A DNA stretch of 64,000 nucleotides from Truepera sp. (lineage in GTDB: Bacteria; Deinococcota; Deinococci; Deinococcales; Trueperaceae): positions 1,802,787-1,866,786 of the forward strand of contig JAVSMU010000001.1 of assembly GCA_032027045.1 (NCBI GenBank), read 5' to 3'. The notes below the pieces were generated by a model that had not been told where the DNA came from, searched no databases, and saw nothing but the letters and a program-made list of their open reading frames with translations. Position numbers and translations under genes: made by a program. Below are positions 17,035 through 26,360 of this stretch, in pieces. Within the stretch, counting starts at the first letter, position 1. Every line of letters starts with the position of its first letter.

Positions 17035-17526
17035 TCAGCCTTCCTCCGCGCGCCACCCGTTCGTGACGTCTACCCAACCGAGCGAGCGGGAAGCGGCAGC
17101 CAGTTCGTCGCAAGTCATGGGCACGGCCGAGGCGGGCGTGCCGGCGGCGGGGTACACGACCTCGAAGCGCCGCAGCGACTCGTCGAGGTAGACGCGGGCA
17201 GCCTCCGGGTTGGCGAAGGGGCACACGCCGCCCATGGGGTGGCCGGTGAGCGGCTCGAGGTCCTCAGGCGCCAGCATGCGGGCTTTGCCCCCGAACTGGC
17301 GCTTGAAGGCGCCGTTGTGCAGCCGGGCGTCGCCGGCGGCCACCACGAGCAGCGCCCGCGTGGCGTCGCCGGGGTCGTAGAACGCCAGCGTCTTGGCGAT
17401 CCGGGCCGGCTCGGTGCCCACCTTCTCGGCTGCGAGGGCAACGGTGGCGCTCGACTCCTCGAACTCCATGACCGCGCCGTCCTTGCCGAACTCGCGGAGG
17501 TAAGCCTTCACGGTTTCCAACGACAT
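17035..17526 (-). CDS. YbaK/EbsC-family aminoacyl-tRNA deacylase-like protein
   Basis: This 163-residue cytosolic protein resembles the free-standing editing domains that hydrolyse misacylated tRNA. Signatures are IAKTLAFYD, which carries the conserved lysine, [23 protein letters not shown] and the late [12 protein letters not shown]. The ATG at 17526 is used because TATCGT ends six bases before it, while the open frame continues ten codons upstream. It is divergent from trmH over a perfect inverted repeat. Specificity (Pro, Cys or other) cannot be told from sequence. Confidence 0.85.
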   Translation of the reverse strand: MSLETVKAYLREFGKDGAVMEFEESSATVALAAEKVGTEPARIAKTLAFYDPGDATRALLVVAAGDARLHNGAFKRQFGGKARMLAPEDLEPLTGHPMGGVCPFANPEAARVYLDESLRRFEVVYPAAGTPASAVPMTCDELAAASRSLGWVDVTNGWRAEEG

Positions 17527-17532
17527 CCGCCG

Positions 17533-17572
17533 ACGATAACCGACCGCGGGCGCCACGGCCGTCGGTTATCCT
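17533..17572. promoter_or_regulatory. Divergent promoters within a perfect 10-bp inverted repeat (ybaK-like/trmH)
   Basis: GATAACCGAC (17535-17544) and GTCGGTTATC (17561-17570) are exact complements. Each arm carries the first bases of a -10 box: TATCGT on the minus strand six bases before the deacylase ATG, and TATCCT on the plus strand seven bases before trmH. The symmetry could be a shared operator or only the consequence of two similar promoters. Confidence 0.5.
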
Positions 17573-17579
17573 CTCGCCC

Positions 17580-18179
17580 ATGACCCTGCGCCGCCGCGAG
17601 CGCATCCACGACGTACTAGCCCACCGCCAGCCAGACCTGACCGTGCTCGCCGAGGAGGTGCACAAGCCGCACAACCTCTCCGCCGTCATCAGGAGCTGCG
17701 ACGCCGTCGGCATCGGCACCGTGCACGCCGTGCGGCCGACGGGCGGCGTGGCCACGTTCAGTGCGACCAGCGCCAGCGCCGACAAGTGGGTCGAGCTGGT
17801 AGTCCACGAGGACATCACCACCGCCGTCGCCGGCCTCAAAGCGCTGGGCATGCGCGTCTACGCCGCCCACCTCTCCGAGGGGGCCATGGATTACCGCGCG
17901 GTCGACTACACGAAGCCCTGCGCCCTGTTGCTGGGCAACGAGAAGGAGGGCGTCAGCCCCGAGGCAGCGGAACTCGCGGACCAGCACGTGAAGATCCCCA
18001 TGCTCGGCATGGTCCAGTCACTCAACGTCAGCGTGGCGGCGGCGGTGATCCTCTTCGAGGCCCAGCGGCAACGCCTGGCAGCGGGCATGTACGACCAGCC
18101 CAGACTGAGCGAGGACGAGATGCGCGAGCTCATGCGCAGGTGGTTGCCGAGGTGGGCCGACGAGGGAGAGAGCAGATGA
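17580..18179 (+). CDS. trmH: tRNA (guanosine-2'-O-)-methyltransferase TrmH
   Basis: This SPOUT-fold enzyme methylates the 2'-OH of G18 in tRNA using SAM. The 199-residue length fits the Thermus-type enzyme. Motif 1 is [14 protein letters not shown] with the catalytic arginine, motif 2 is [12 protein letters not shown], and motif 3 is [17 protein letters not shown]. The ATG lies seven bases behind a TATCCT -10 box. Its stop overlaps the start of a small XRE regulator. Confidence 0.92.
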   Translation: MTLRRRERIHDVLAHRQPDLTVLAEEVHKPHNLSAVIRSCDAVGIGTVHAVRPTGGVATFSATSASADKWVELVVHEDITTAVAGLKALGMRVYAAHLSEGAMDYRAVDYTKPCALLLGNEKEGVSPEAAELADQHVKIPMLGMVQSLNVSVAAAVILFEAQRQRLAAGMYDQPRLSEDEMRELMRRWLPRWADEGESR

Positions 18180-18493
18180 GCAGGAAGTGGGGTGACGTAC
18201 GGCAGGCGGCCGTTCGCGAAGGGTACCTGGACGAATCGAGGGTCGGCGAGCATAAGGACCGCATGCTCGCCGCGGTGCGCGCCCACAAGCTCGCGGAGGT
18301 CAGGACGAGCCATGGGTTGAACCAAGAGGAGATGGCGGAGCGCCTGCACATCTCGCAGTCTCGCGTGTCTCGTATCGAGCGTGGGCAACTGGATCAGTCG
18401 CAGATCTCGACCCTGCGGGCATACGTTGAGGCGCTGGGTGGCGAGCTAGAGGTATCGGCTCGGTTCGGCGACGACCGCATCACCCTCGGCTGA
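18176..18493 (+). CDS. XRE-family helix-turn-helix protein, translationally coupled to trmH
   Basis: This 105-residue protein has a Cro/C1-type helix-turn-helix in its middle (about 42-95: [19 protein letters not shown] followed by [10 protein letters not shown]), a charged N-terminal arm, and a short C-terminal strand [10 protein letters not shown]. The layout resembles antitoxins such as HigA, but no toxin-like gene adjoins it. Its ATG overlaps the trmH stop (ATGA), so it is translated with trmH. A role as an orphan regulator or a degenerate antitoxin is inference. Confidence 0.78.
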   Translation: MSRKWGDVRQAAVREGYLDESRVGEHKDRMLAAVRAHKLAEVRTSHGLNQEEMAERLHISQSRVSRIERGQLDQSQISTLRAYVEALGGELEVSARFGDDRITLG

Positions 18494-18790
18494 GTACGCT
18501 TGCTACCAAAGGCGTACCGCCCTGGCGGGCGTAGGCGGAGGGCGCCATAGGACCTGGTGGCCTATTGGGGCCGCCACCTTCGATGAGTTGCCGTTTTCTG
18601 GTTGTGCTGCCGTGGCAGCTCAGCAACCGCGGCATCAAGGAAAGATTCACTACGCCCGAACCCTACGAAGAGGATTCTGGCGCGTGATGGCACCGAATCG
18701 TAGAACCGGACGTCGCCATAAGCTCAGTAGTTCGGCATTACGTGAAGGCCACCCGTGCCGCCGCTCACGAGGCCCGGGGCGCGAGTCGAC
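18494..18790. other. Noncoding stretch with no recognised feature
   Basis: About 300 bases separate the XRE gene from the second sugar dehydrogenase. Short open frames here have no ribosome binding site or family signature. I see no strong hairpin or repeat. Confidence 0.4.
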
Positions 18791-18796
18791 TAACCT
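18791..18796 (+). promoter_or_regulatory. -10 box of leaderless type for the second sugar dehydrogenase
   Basis: TAACCT ends six bases before ATG 18803. Confidence 0.5.
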
Positions 18797-18802
18797 CTAC
18801 TC

Positions 18803-19975
18803 ATGAACTTGTATCGGTCCGTTACGTTTCGTTCTCGAGGAAGCGCATCCGGCGTCGGCACCCTGGCACTCACGCTCCTGACGCTGCTGGCGCTCCTGTT
18901 AATGGGCCTCACCCAAGGCGCCCTCGCTCAGCGCCTGGTGCCCGTGGCCGACGGTCTCAAGCAGCCCGTTTCGATCACCAACGCGGGCGACTCGCGCCTC
19001 TTCGTCGTGCAGCAAGGCGGTATGGTCCGCATCGTCAAGGACGGGGCGCTCCTCAAAGATCCGTTCCTCGATATCTCGGACCGGACCAAGAGCGGTGGCG
19101 AGCGCGGCCTGCTCGGGCTGGCCTTCCCGCCCGACTACGCCACTAGCGGGCACTTCTACGTCTACTACACGGGGACGCGGGGCGAGAGCACCCTCTCGCG
19201 CTTCACCGTCACGCCGGGCAATCCGGACCGCGCAGACCCCACTTCCGAGGAGATCCTCCTTACGCAGGAGCAGCCATATTCGAACCACAACGGCGGTCAG
19301 TTGGCGTTCGGCCCCGACGGCTATCTCTACCTTGGCCTCGGTGACGGCGGCAGCGGCGGCGACCCGCAGGGCAACGGACAGAACCTCGGCGTGCTGCTCG
19401 GCAAGCTGCTCAGGCTGGACGTCTCGGGTGACAAGGGCTACAAGGTGCCGCCCTCCAACCCCTTCGTGGCCACTGCCGGCGCCCGGTCGGAGATCTGGGC
19501 CTATGGTCTGCGCAACCCGTGGCGCTTCTCCTTCGACCGCGAGACGGGCGACCTCTACATCGCCGACGTAGGCCAAAACGCCTACGAGGAAGTCGACTTC
19601 CAGCCGGCCGACTCTAAGGGCGGCGAGAACTACGGCTGGAACATCATGGAAGCCTCCCACTGCTTCGGGGCGTCCACCTGCGACCAGACCGGCCTCACCC
19701 TCCCCATCCTCGAGTACCCGCACGGGCCGCAGTGGGGCACCTCCATCAGCGGCGGTTACCTCTACCGCGGCGAGGCCGTGCCCGCCCTTGTCGGCCGCTA
19801 CGTGTTCGCCGACTTCACGTCGGGCCGCGTGTGGAGCGCCGGCCCGGAGGACGGTTGGGAGTTGAAGCCCCTGTTCGAGACGGGGTTCAACGTCAGCACC
19901 TTCGGCGAGGACGCAGCGGGCGAGCTGTACGTAGCCGACTACACCAGCGGACTCATCTACCGGGTGGGGCCCTGA
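18803..19975 (+). CDS. Secreted PQQ-dependent sugar dehydrogenase-like protein (GSDH family), paralogue
   Basis: This 390-residue protein is a close paralogue of the one at 15.8 kb, sharing NAGDSRLFVV, RGLLGLAF-PDYATSG, WAYGLRNPWRFSFD, YIADVGQNAYEEVDFQPA and YGWNIMEASHCFG. It differs in export: the N terminus is a long hydrophobic signal (about 18-42) that ends in ALAQ, with no lipobox, so the protein is probably released or anchored by the uncleaved helix. Both copies retain the propeller signatures. They are not in tandem: four unrelated genes on both strands lie between. Confidence 0.85.
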   Translation: MNLYRSVTFRSRGSASGVGTLALTLLTLLALLLMGLTQGALAQRLVPVADGLKQPVSITNAGDSRLFVVQQGGMVRIVKDGALLKDPFLDISDRTKSGGERGLLGLAFPPDYATSGHFYVYYTGTRGESTLSRFTVTPGNPDRADPTSEEILLTQEQPYSNHNGGQLAFGPDGYLYLGLGDGGSGGDPQGNGQNLGVLLGKLLRLDVSGDKGYKVPPSNPFVATAGARSEIWAYGLRNPWRFSFDRETGDLYIADVGQNAYEEVDFQPADSKGGENYGWNIMEASHCFGASTCDQTGLTLPILEYPHGPQWGTSISGGYLYRGEAVPALVGRYVFADFTSGRVWSAGPEDGWELKPLFETGFNVSTFGEDAAGELYVADYTSGLIYRVGP

Positions 19976-20039
19976 ACCGCGGCCTCCACTGGCCTCGGGG
20001 ACACCACACGTAGTCGCAGCCGGGCTCTCGCGCCGAGAC

Positions 20040-20069
20040 GCTCGTCCGGGCCCGCATCGCCGGGCGAGC
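20040..20069. terminator. Hairpin between convergent genes
   Basis: GCTCGTCCGG and CCGGGCGAGC form a ten-pair stem with one T-G pair and a ten-base loop. It lies between the convergent sugar dehydrogenase and ppa genes, so it could end both transcripts. No T run follows on either strand. Confidence 0.5.
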
Positions 20070-20079
20070 CTCGTGCCGC

Positions 20080-20616
20080 CTAGCCGGCTTCCGCCTGCAG
20101 GCGCTCGTAGGCGGCCATGGCCTCGCGGATAAGCGCGTAGGTGGCGTCCATGCCGTGCCAGTCTTCGACGACGGTCGTCTTGCCCTCGAGCTCCTTGTAG
20201 ATCCGGAAGAAGTGCTCGATCTCGCGCAGGCGGTGGCGTGAGATGGAGTCGAGGTGACGGTTGCCGTCGTAGCGCGGGTCGTCGACCGGCACGGCGAGGA
20301 TCTTCTGGTCGCGCCCCTTCTCGTCGCTCATCTCGAGGAACGCGAGGGGCCTGGCGCGCAGGACGGCGCCCGTGAAGGTCGGGCGGTTCGTGAGCACCAG
20401 GATGTCGAGCGGGTCGCCGTCGTCTGCGTGGGTGCTGGGGATGAAGCCGTAGTCGCCCGGGTAGTGCATGGGGCTGTAGAGGACCCGGTCGAGGCGGAAC
20501 ACGCCGTGCTCGGGGTCGTACTCGTACTTGTTCGAGGAGCCGCCCGGCACCTCGATCACCGCGTCCACCAGTTCGGGCGCGTCCTCGCCTGCGGACAGGT
20601 GATAGAAGTTGCTCAT
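20080..20616 (-). CDS. ppa: Inorganic pyrophosphatase, family I
   Basis: This cytosolic enzyme hydrolyses pyrophosphate and pulls biosynthetic reactions forward. The 178-residue length and the metal-binding cluster DDGDPLDILV (Asp66, Asp68, Asp71), the YPGDYGFIP segment, VPVDDPRYD and the HFFRIYKELEGK region match family I. The ATG overlaps the stop of the P1-family peptidase (ATGA), making it the last gene of a PBP-peptidase-ppa operon. Confidence 0.95.
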   Translation of the reverse strand: MSNFYHLSAGEDAPELVDAVIEVPGGSSNKYEYDPEHGVFRLDRVLYSPMHYPGDYGFIPSTHADDGDPLDILVLTNRPTFTGAVLRARPLAFLEMSDEKGRDQKILAVPVDDPRYDGNRHLDSISRHRLREIEHFFRIYKELEGKTTVVEDWHGMDATYALIREAMAAYERLQAEAG

Positions 20617-21563
20617 GGTGCCTCGCTTCCTTCGGGGCTGCGGCGGCTCGCTCCGCCGGCCACGACGCCCTTCAGCAGCGCCGCGGCCACGACCTCCTGT
20701 ACCGCCACCGACAGCGCCGCCAACGGCACCTCCGGGCCGGTGCCCGTGGAGAGCACGAACGCCGAATCCCCGTCGAACACGGTGTGCGACGGCCGCGTGA
20801 CGCGGGCGATGCCGACGTGGGCGCTGGTGGCCAACGCGTTGGCCTGCGCCTTGGTGATGGGCGCGTCGGTGGCCACCAACACCAGGGTGGTGTTGGCGCC
20901 GGGCATGGCTGCGAAGCCCTCTGCCGCCGCCAGCCCAAGCATGCCCGGCAGGCCCGCCACCAGCTCACCCGTATCGGGGTCGATGACGTTGCCCATGGCG
21001 TTGCTTATGCCGATGGCGGCAACGACCGCGCCCCCGAGCCACGCGGCGTGGCTGCCTAGGCCGCTGCCGGTGGCGAAGGGGTAGCCTCGCAGCTTTCCGA
21101 CGGTGGCCCCAGTCCCCGCGCCAACGCGGCCCTGCTCCACGGGAGCGGCGCTCGCCGCCTCGGCAGCGGCCCTGCCCGCGGCTGCGTCAGGCCGCACGGT
21201 GGCCGAACCCACTCCAAGGTCGAACAGCACGGCGGCGGGCACGATGGGCACGCGGGCCACGCCGGCGTCGGTGCCGCGGCCGCGCTCCTCCAGCCAGTTC
21301 ATGACCCCGTCAGCGGCCGCGAGCCCGTAGGCGCTGCCGCCCGTGAGCACCACGGCGTCGATGGCCTCCACGGTCTTGTCCGGCTGCAGCAGCACGTACT
21401 CGCGCGACCCGGGTGCCGGCCCAAGGGCCACGCCGGAGCCCACGCAGCCGCCCTCGGGCGTGAGCACCACGGTGCAGCCGGTGCGAGCGGCCAGGTCGGT
21501 GTAGTGGCCCACGCGGATGCCCGCCACCGCCGTAAGCGTCTCGTTCGTTGCCGGGCCGGCCAT
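20613..21563 (-). CDS. P1-family (DmpA/BapA-like) peptidase
   Basis: Members of this N-terminal nucleophile family cleave themselves and then act as aminopeptidases, D-esterases or beta-peptidyl aminopeptidases. The 316-residue protein has the GIRVGHYTD start, GSAYGL, GATVGK and SNAMGNVIDPDTGE signatures. The probable self-cleavage site is Asn224-Thr225 in NTTLVLVATDAPI, which would release a short beta chain with Thr225 as nucleophile. The ATG shares one base with the PBP stop and the end overlaps ppa. The link to a cell-wall PBP suggests processing of unusual amino-acid peptides, which is inference. Confidence 0.85.
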   Translation of the reverse strand: MAGPATNETLTAVAGIRVGHYTDLAARTGCTVVLTPEGGCVGSGVALGPAPGSREYVLLQPDKTVEAIDAVVLTGGSAYGLAAADGVMNWLEERGRGTDAGVARVPIVPAAVLFDLGVGSATVRPDAAAGRAAAEAASAAPVEQGRVGAGTGATVGKLRGYPFATGSGLGSHAAWLGGAVVAAIGISNAMGNVIDPDTGELVAGLPGMLGLAAAEGFAAMPGANTTLVLVATDAPITKAQANALATSAHVGIARVTRPSHTVFDGDSAFVLSTGTGPEVPLAALSVAVQEVVAAALLKGVVAGGASRRSPEGSEAP

Positions 21564-23770
21564 CAGCCCGGGGCCTTCAGGTACTTGGCGACGTCCTCGG
21601 GGTTGACCTCTATTATCTCGACGCGTTCCGGGGGCGTGTCGGCCTCGGCGCGCAGGCCGGTGGCCGTGTCGATGGGCAGTTTGACCTTCACGGCCGTGCC
21701 GACGCCGGTCGTCGAGAGTTGATCCGTCTCGCGGAAGGCGGCCCTTACGCCGCCCGAGTCGACGGCGCCCGACTTGAGGTCGAGGGTGTGGAACTCGATT
21801 CCGGGTGGCACGGGGAAACCGTCCGGCGACGACGGACGCCCACGCAGCGCCGCCGTCACGAAGTCGTTCCAGGCGTAGATGGGCTGCCGCGAGCTGTTGA
21901 CGGCGTCGGTGTTGCCGTTGGAGAGCGTCATGCGGCTCGGCAGGCTGCTCGAGTCGTCGTTGCCGATCCACACGGAGGCCACGAGGCCGGGGGTCATGCC
22001 AACGAACCAGATGTCGACCTCGTCGTTGGTGGTGCCGGTCTTGCCGGCTATCCAGCGGCCGGGAACCTGGGCGCGGTTTGAGAGGCCGTAGGCCGGGTCG
22101 CGGTCGACCACGTTGCCGTGCAGCATGTCGAGCATGATGTAGGCCGTCTGCTCGCTCCACACGCGCGCGGAGCGGGGCTCCGCCTGGTAGAGCACGTTGC
22201 CGTCGGCGTCCTCGACGCGCTCTATGAAGTAGGGCTCGGTGTACACGCCGCCGTTGGCGAACGCGGCCATGGCTGCGGTGTGCTGCAGCGGGGTGGTCTC
22301 GAAGGTTCCAAGCGCCATGGAGTAGTAGGGCGCCACGTTGTAGCCGAGCTCGCGCGCCTTCTCGGCCACGGCGTCCGCCCCGGCCGCCTCCAGCGTCTTG
22401 ACCGCGGGGATGTTGCGGCTGCGGTTGAGGCTCGCCCGGATGGTCTGGTAACCGTCGAACAGGTGATCGTGGTTGCCGGGCTCGTAAGGCGGTTGGCCCC
22501 TCACGGTGAACTTGGTGGGTTCGTCGACCAGGATGGTCGCCTGGTTCATCGCGCCCTGCTCGATGGCGGTGGCGTAGACGATCGGCTTGAAGGAGCTGCC
22601 GGGTTGGCGCAACGCCATGGTGGCGCGGTTGAACTCGCCCACCGCCCCGTCCTCGCGGAGCTTCTGTCCCACCATGGCCAGCACGGCGCCGGTACTCGGG
22701 TCGATCCCCACGATGGCCATCTGCGCACCGGGCGGCACCTCGGCGTGAAGGCTTGCCTGGTTGGCGGCCACCTGCGCCTGCACGTCGATGGTCGTGACCA
22801 CGCGCAGCCCGCCGCGCCCGAACACCACGCTCTCGCCGTAGCGGTCGGTCAGCCAGTTACGCACCGCGATGAGCACGGCGCGCGAGAGGTCCGAGCTGAC
22901 GCTCGACTGGACGACCACCTCGGCGCCGGTCGGCTCCGCCGTGACGACGTTGCCGTTACCGTCGTACGTCACGTCCCAGCCCACGGGCTCCAGCGGATAG
23001 CGCCAGGCGCGCTCTGCCATCTCGGAACTGATGGTCCCCTGGCGGACCATCTTGTCGAGCACCTCGCGCATGCTGCGGCGCGTGGTGACGAAGTCGTCGT
23101 GGCGAGCGTTGGGCGCGGGGATGAGGCGCGCCAGGTAGAGCCCTTCGGCGAGGTTGAGTTCGATGGGGTCCTTGCCGAAGTACGTCTGGGCGGCGGCCCT
23201 GATGCCGTAAACGTTGCCGCCCCAGAAGACCATGTTGATGTAGCGCTGCAAGATCTCGGGCTTGGTGAGGCGCCGCTCGAGTTCGAGGGCGAGCATGATC
23301 TCCTTGACCTTGCGCTCCAGTGAGCGTTCCGAGCGGATGTCCTCCAACAGGGTGTTCTTGATGACCTGCGTGGTGATGGTGGAGCCGCCGCGCGACGAGT
23401 CGCCGAGGAACTCCTCGTAAACGGCGCGGCCCAAGGCGGGTATGTCCATGCCGTAGTGGTTGAAGAACTGGTCGTCCTCGTACGCCACGATGGCCTGCAG
23501 GGCCGCGGGTGAGACCTCGCTCAGGCTGACGGGGATGCGGTTGGTCGATTCGCGCCCCTCGCCCACCACCGGTACGATCACGCCTATGCGCGTGGCGCCG
23601 TCGCGGGCGTAGACCTGCGAGGTGGCGGAGAACTCGAGGGCGTCGAGCTTCTCGAGCGACGGCAGCTCCTGCGACCACTTGAGCGCCGAAGAGGTCAGTA
23701 GCCCGCCTACCGACAGCACGCCGGTGAGCAGCACGAGGAACACTCCTTGGACGAGCTTCACGCGGACCAT
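21563..23770 (-). CDS. Bifunctional class A penicillin-binding protein
   Basis: This envelope enzyme polymerises glycan strands and cross-links peptides. The roughly 735-residue protein has an N-terminal membrane anchor (about 8-28), a GT51 transglycosylase domain with the catalytic Glu in AYEDDQFFNHYG and the RGGSTITTQVIKN motif, and a transpeptidase domain with PGSSFKP (the SxxK motif), SRN in LNRSRNIPAVK and KTGTTND. A TAGCAT -10 box overlaps the ATG and ends seven bases before an in-frame GTG at 23761, so the real start may be that GTG, three codons inside. It overlaps the P1 peptidase gene downstream. Confidence 0.93.
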   Translation of the reverse strand: MVRVKLVQGVFLVLLTGVLSVGGLLTSSALKWSQELPSLEKLDALEFSATSQVYARDGATRIGVIVPVVGEGRESTNRIPVSLSEVSPAALQAIVAYEDDQFFNHYGMDIPALGRAVYEEFLGDSSRGGSTITTQVIKNTLLEDIRSERSLERKVKEIMLALELERRLTKPEILQRYINMVFWGGNVYGIRAAAQTYFGKDPIELNLAEGLYLARLIPAPNARHDDFVTTRRSMREVLDKMVRQGTISSEMAERAWRYPLEPVGWDVTYDGNGNVVTAEPTGAEVVVQSSVSSDLSRAVLIAVRNWLTDRYGESVVFGRGGLRVVTTIDVQAQVAANQASLHAEVPPGAQMAIVGIDPSTGAVLAMVGQKLREDGAVGEFNRATMALRQPGSSFKPIVYATAIEQGAMNQATILVDEPTKFTVRGQPPYEPGNHDHLFDGYQTIRASLNRSRNIPAVKTLEAAGADAVAEKARELGYNVAPYYSMALGTFETTPLQHTAAMAAFANGGVYTEPYFIERVEDADGNVLYQAEPRSARVWSEQTAYIMLDMLHGNVVDRDPAYGLSNRAQVPGRWIAGKTGTTNDEVDIWFVGMTPGLVASVWIGNDDSSSLPSRMTLSNGNTDAVNSSRQPIYAWNDFVTAALRGRPSSPDGFPVPPGIEFHTLDLKSGAVDSGGVRAAFRETDQLSTTGVGTAVKVKLPIDTATGLRAEADTPPERVEIIEVNPEDVAKYLKAPG

Positions 23771-23774
23771 GCTA
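23769..23774 (-). promoter_or_regulatory. -10 box for the PBP operon, overlapping the annotated ATG
   Basis: TAGCAT on the minus strand ends seven bases before GTG 23761. If used, the transcript would begin inside the apparent ATG and translation would start at the GTG. Confidence 0.4.
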
Positions 23775-23858
23775 ACAACCCGGGATGAGCCTTCATGGCC
23801 GTCCGGCGACTGCCGCCTTCGGCGGAGCGCGCGAGCTTAGGGCGAGTGCGAGGGTCCG

Positions 23859-24908
23859 TCAAGCTTGTTCGGCCGCGCGCCCTTCGGCCGAGAACGCGAG
23901 GTACTCCTGCAGCTTGCGCGCTGCGGCTCCGCTGTCCAGAGCGGCTTCCGCGGCCTCCACGCCGCCCGCCAGGCTGTCGGCCAGCCCTGCGAGGTAGAGC
24001 GCGGCGCCCGCGTTGAAGACCGTGACGTCTCGCTTGGCCTCGCCGCCCTCGTTGGCCAGCACGGCGCGCAGGTGTTGGGCGTTGGTGACGGGGTCGCTGC
24101 CCGCGAGTTCGGCGAGTGGGTGGCGCCTCAGGCCCACCTCTTCGGGCGTAACGATGTAGGTCGTGAGGCTACCGTCCTCGTGGAGCTCGGTCACCTTGCT
24201 CGGGCCGGTAACGGTGAAGTCGTCGATGACGTCGCCGTGCACCACCAGGGCCCGCTTGACGCCAAGGCCGCGAAGCACGGCGGCCAGCGTCTCGGTGAGG
24301 CGCGGGTCGTACACCCCCATCAGCTGCCTGTCGGCCCCCGCGGGGTTGGTCAAGGGACCCAAGTTGTTGAAGATGGTGCGCGCCTGCAGGTCGGCGCGGA
24401 TGGGGGCCACGAAGCCCATGGCAGGGTGGAAACGCCGAGCGTAGATGAAGGCCAGGCCGTGCACGTCGATCGACTCCGCCAGGCGCTCGGGGCTGGCGTC
24501 CAGGTCGACGCCCAGGGCCTCCAGTACGTTGGCTGAACCCGACTTGCGGGTGACGCCCACGTTGCCGTGCTTGGCCAGGCGCGCGCCGCCGGCCGCGGCC
24601 ACGAACATGGCGGTCGTGCTGATGTTGATGGTGTCGACCCCTGTTCCACCGGTGCCGCACGTGTCTACGAGCGGTCCGCCCTCATGCACCGGCACCTTGA
24701 TGGCCCGCTGCCTCATGGCCTCGGCGAAGCCGGTGATCTCGTCTACCGTCTCGCCCCGCATGCGCAGCGCTGCCAGCAGCGCTGCCGCCTGCACCTGTGA
24801 GAGTTGACCGTCCATCAAGCGGCCCAGGACCTCGCGCGCATCGGCGCGGTCCAGGGTCTGACCTTCGAAGATCCGGTTGAGCAGTTTGCCGATCTCGAAC
24901 TCGATCAT
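23859..24908 (-). CDS. trpD: Anthranilate phosphoribosyltransferase
   Basis: This enzyme joins anthranilate to PRPP, the second step of tryptophan synthesis. The 349-residue protein has the PRPP loop DTCGTGGTGVDTINIST, the KHGNVGVTRKSGSANVLEALG segment and the anthranilate-binding region near the middle. The open frame extends upstream, but the ATG at 24908 overlaps the stop of the glycosyltransferase (ATGA) and begins at the family start. It is the last gene of the trpE-trpG-glycosyltransferase-trpD set; trpC, trpF, trpA and trpB are not in the window. Confidence 0.95.
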   Translation of the reverse strand: MIEFEIGKLLNRIFEGQTLDRADAREVLGRLMDGQLSQVQAAALLAALRMRGETVDEITGFAEAMRQRAIKVPVHEGGPLVDTCGTGGTGVDTINISTTAMFVAAAGGARLAKHGNVGVTRKSGSANVLEALGVDLDASPERLAESIDVHGLAFIYARRFHPAMGFVAPIRADLQARTIFNNLGPLTNPAGADRQLMGVYDPRLTETLAAVLRGLGVKRALVVHGDVIDDFTVTGPSKVTELHEDGSLTTYIVTPEEVGLRRHPLAELAGSDPVTNAQHLRAVLANEGGEAKRDVTVFNAGAALYLAGLADSLAGGVEAAEAALDSGAAARKLQEYLAFSAEGRAAEQA

Positions 24909-25741
24909 CGTTCGGGTGCCGTTCCTTCCACTAAAGCTTCGCGGGCCCCCTCCGCGTACGCGACCTCGTAACGGTAACGCTCCTCGCCCCAAATGGGCCG
25001 TAGCGGGGGTGAGAACAGGATCCGCTTTGCACCGAGCAGTACCGGGTGGACGCCCAGGGCCCATGCCACCTCGGGCGCGCCGTGCTTGCGCCACACGCGC
25101 ACGTTGGCCGCGCCGGCGGAGCGTGCCTTGGCCGCCAGCCCCTCCTCGTAACCATGGTCCCAGTGCTCCACGACCGCGTCGGGCAGGAACTTGAACCTGG
25201 CGCCTGCGAGCTTCAGCCTGTAACCGAGGTCGGCGTCCTCGCCGCCGTACTCGGAGAAGGCGTCATCGTAGCCGCCCACGTCGTGGAACAGGTCGGCGTG
25301 CAGGCTCAAGGAGCCGCCCACGGCGTTCCACCAGCCGGCCACGTGGCTCAGCGTGGCGCCTCGCTTCAGGTGTGGTGGCAGTACTTGGCGGCTGATCCCC
25401 ACGCGGCCCGGTACCTCGTGCAGGGCCAGGTTCTTGGCCAACCAGCCGGGGCGCGAGATCATGTCGTCGTCGCTGAAGAGCAGGACATCGCCCCGAGCCA
25501 TGCGGGCCCCCTGGTTACGCGCGTATGCCGCGTGCCGGCCGGGCGCCGTGGCCCAGGACAGCGGGTAACCGGGCTGGTAACGCGCGAGGAAGCGCTCGGT
25601 GTCGTCGGTGCAAGCGTCGGCCACCACGACCACCTCGAAGGGCGCCTCCTCGCCTTCCAGCGCGCGCAGTTTGCGCTCGAGGAGCGTGCGCCGATCGTGC
25701 GTGGGCACGATGACCGAGATCGCCGGCTCCCCCCGCTTCAC
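24905..25741 (-). CDS. Family 2 glycosyltransferase embedded in the trp operon
   Basis: This 278-residue protein has a GT-A fold: the start ISVIVPTHDRR, the nucleotide-binding VVVVADACTDDT, the metal-binding FSDDD, and the acceptor-side motif GGEDADLGYRL. A basic, aromatic C-terminal tail follows. No membrane segment is clear. The GTG start is seven bases after the trpG stop and the end overlaps trpD by four bases, so it is expressed with tryptophan genes and controlled by the same attenuator. The sugar donor and acceptor are unknown. Its presence between trpG and trpD has no obvious biochemical reason. Confidence 0.85.
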   Translation of the reverse strand: MKRGEPAISVIVPTHDRRTLLERKLRALEGEEAPFEVVVVADACTDDTERFLARYQPGYPLSWATAPGRHAAYARNQGARMARGDVLLFSDDDMISRPGWLAKNLALHEVPGRVGISRQVLPPHLKRGATLSHVAGWWNAVGGSLSLHADLFHDVGGYDDAFSEYGGEDADLGYRLKLAGARFKFLPDAVVEHWDHGYEEGLAAKARSAGAANVRVWRKHGAPEVAWALGVHPVLLGAKRILFSPPLRPIWGEERYRYEVAYAEGAREALVEGTAPER

Positions 25742-25748
25742 GGCCCGG

Positions 25749-26356
<608 letters not shown>

Positions 26357-26360
<4 letters not shown>

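Noticed and set aside
22118..23323. 401-codon plus-strand open frame opposite the PBP gene
   Set aside because: It is a shadow of the PBP coding sequence, rich in Val/His/Arg/Gly, with no motif.
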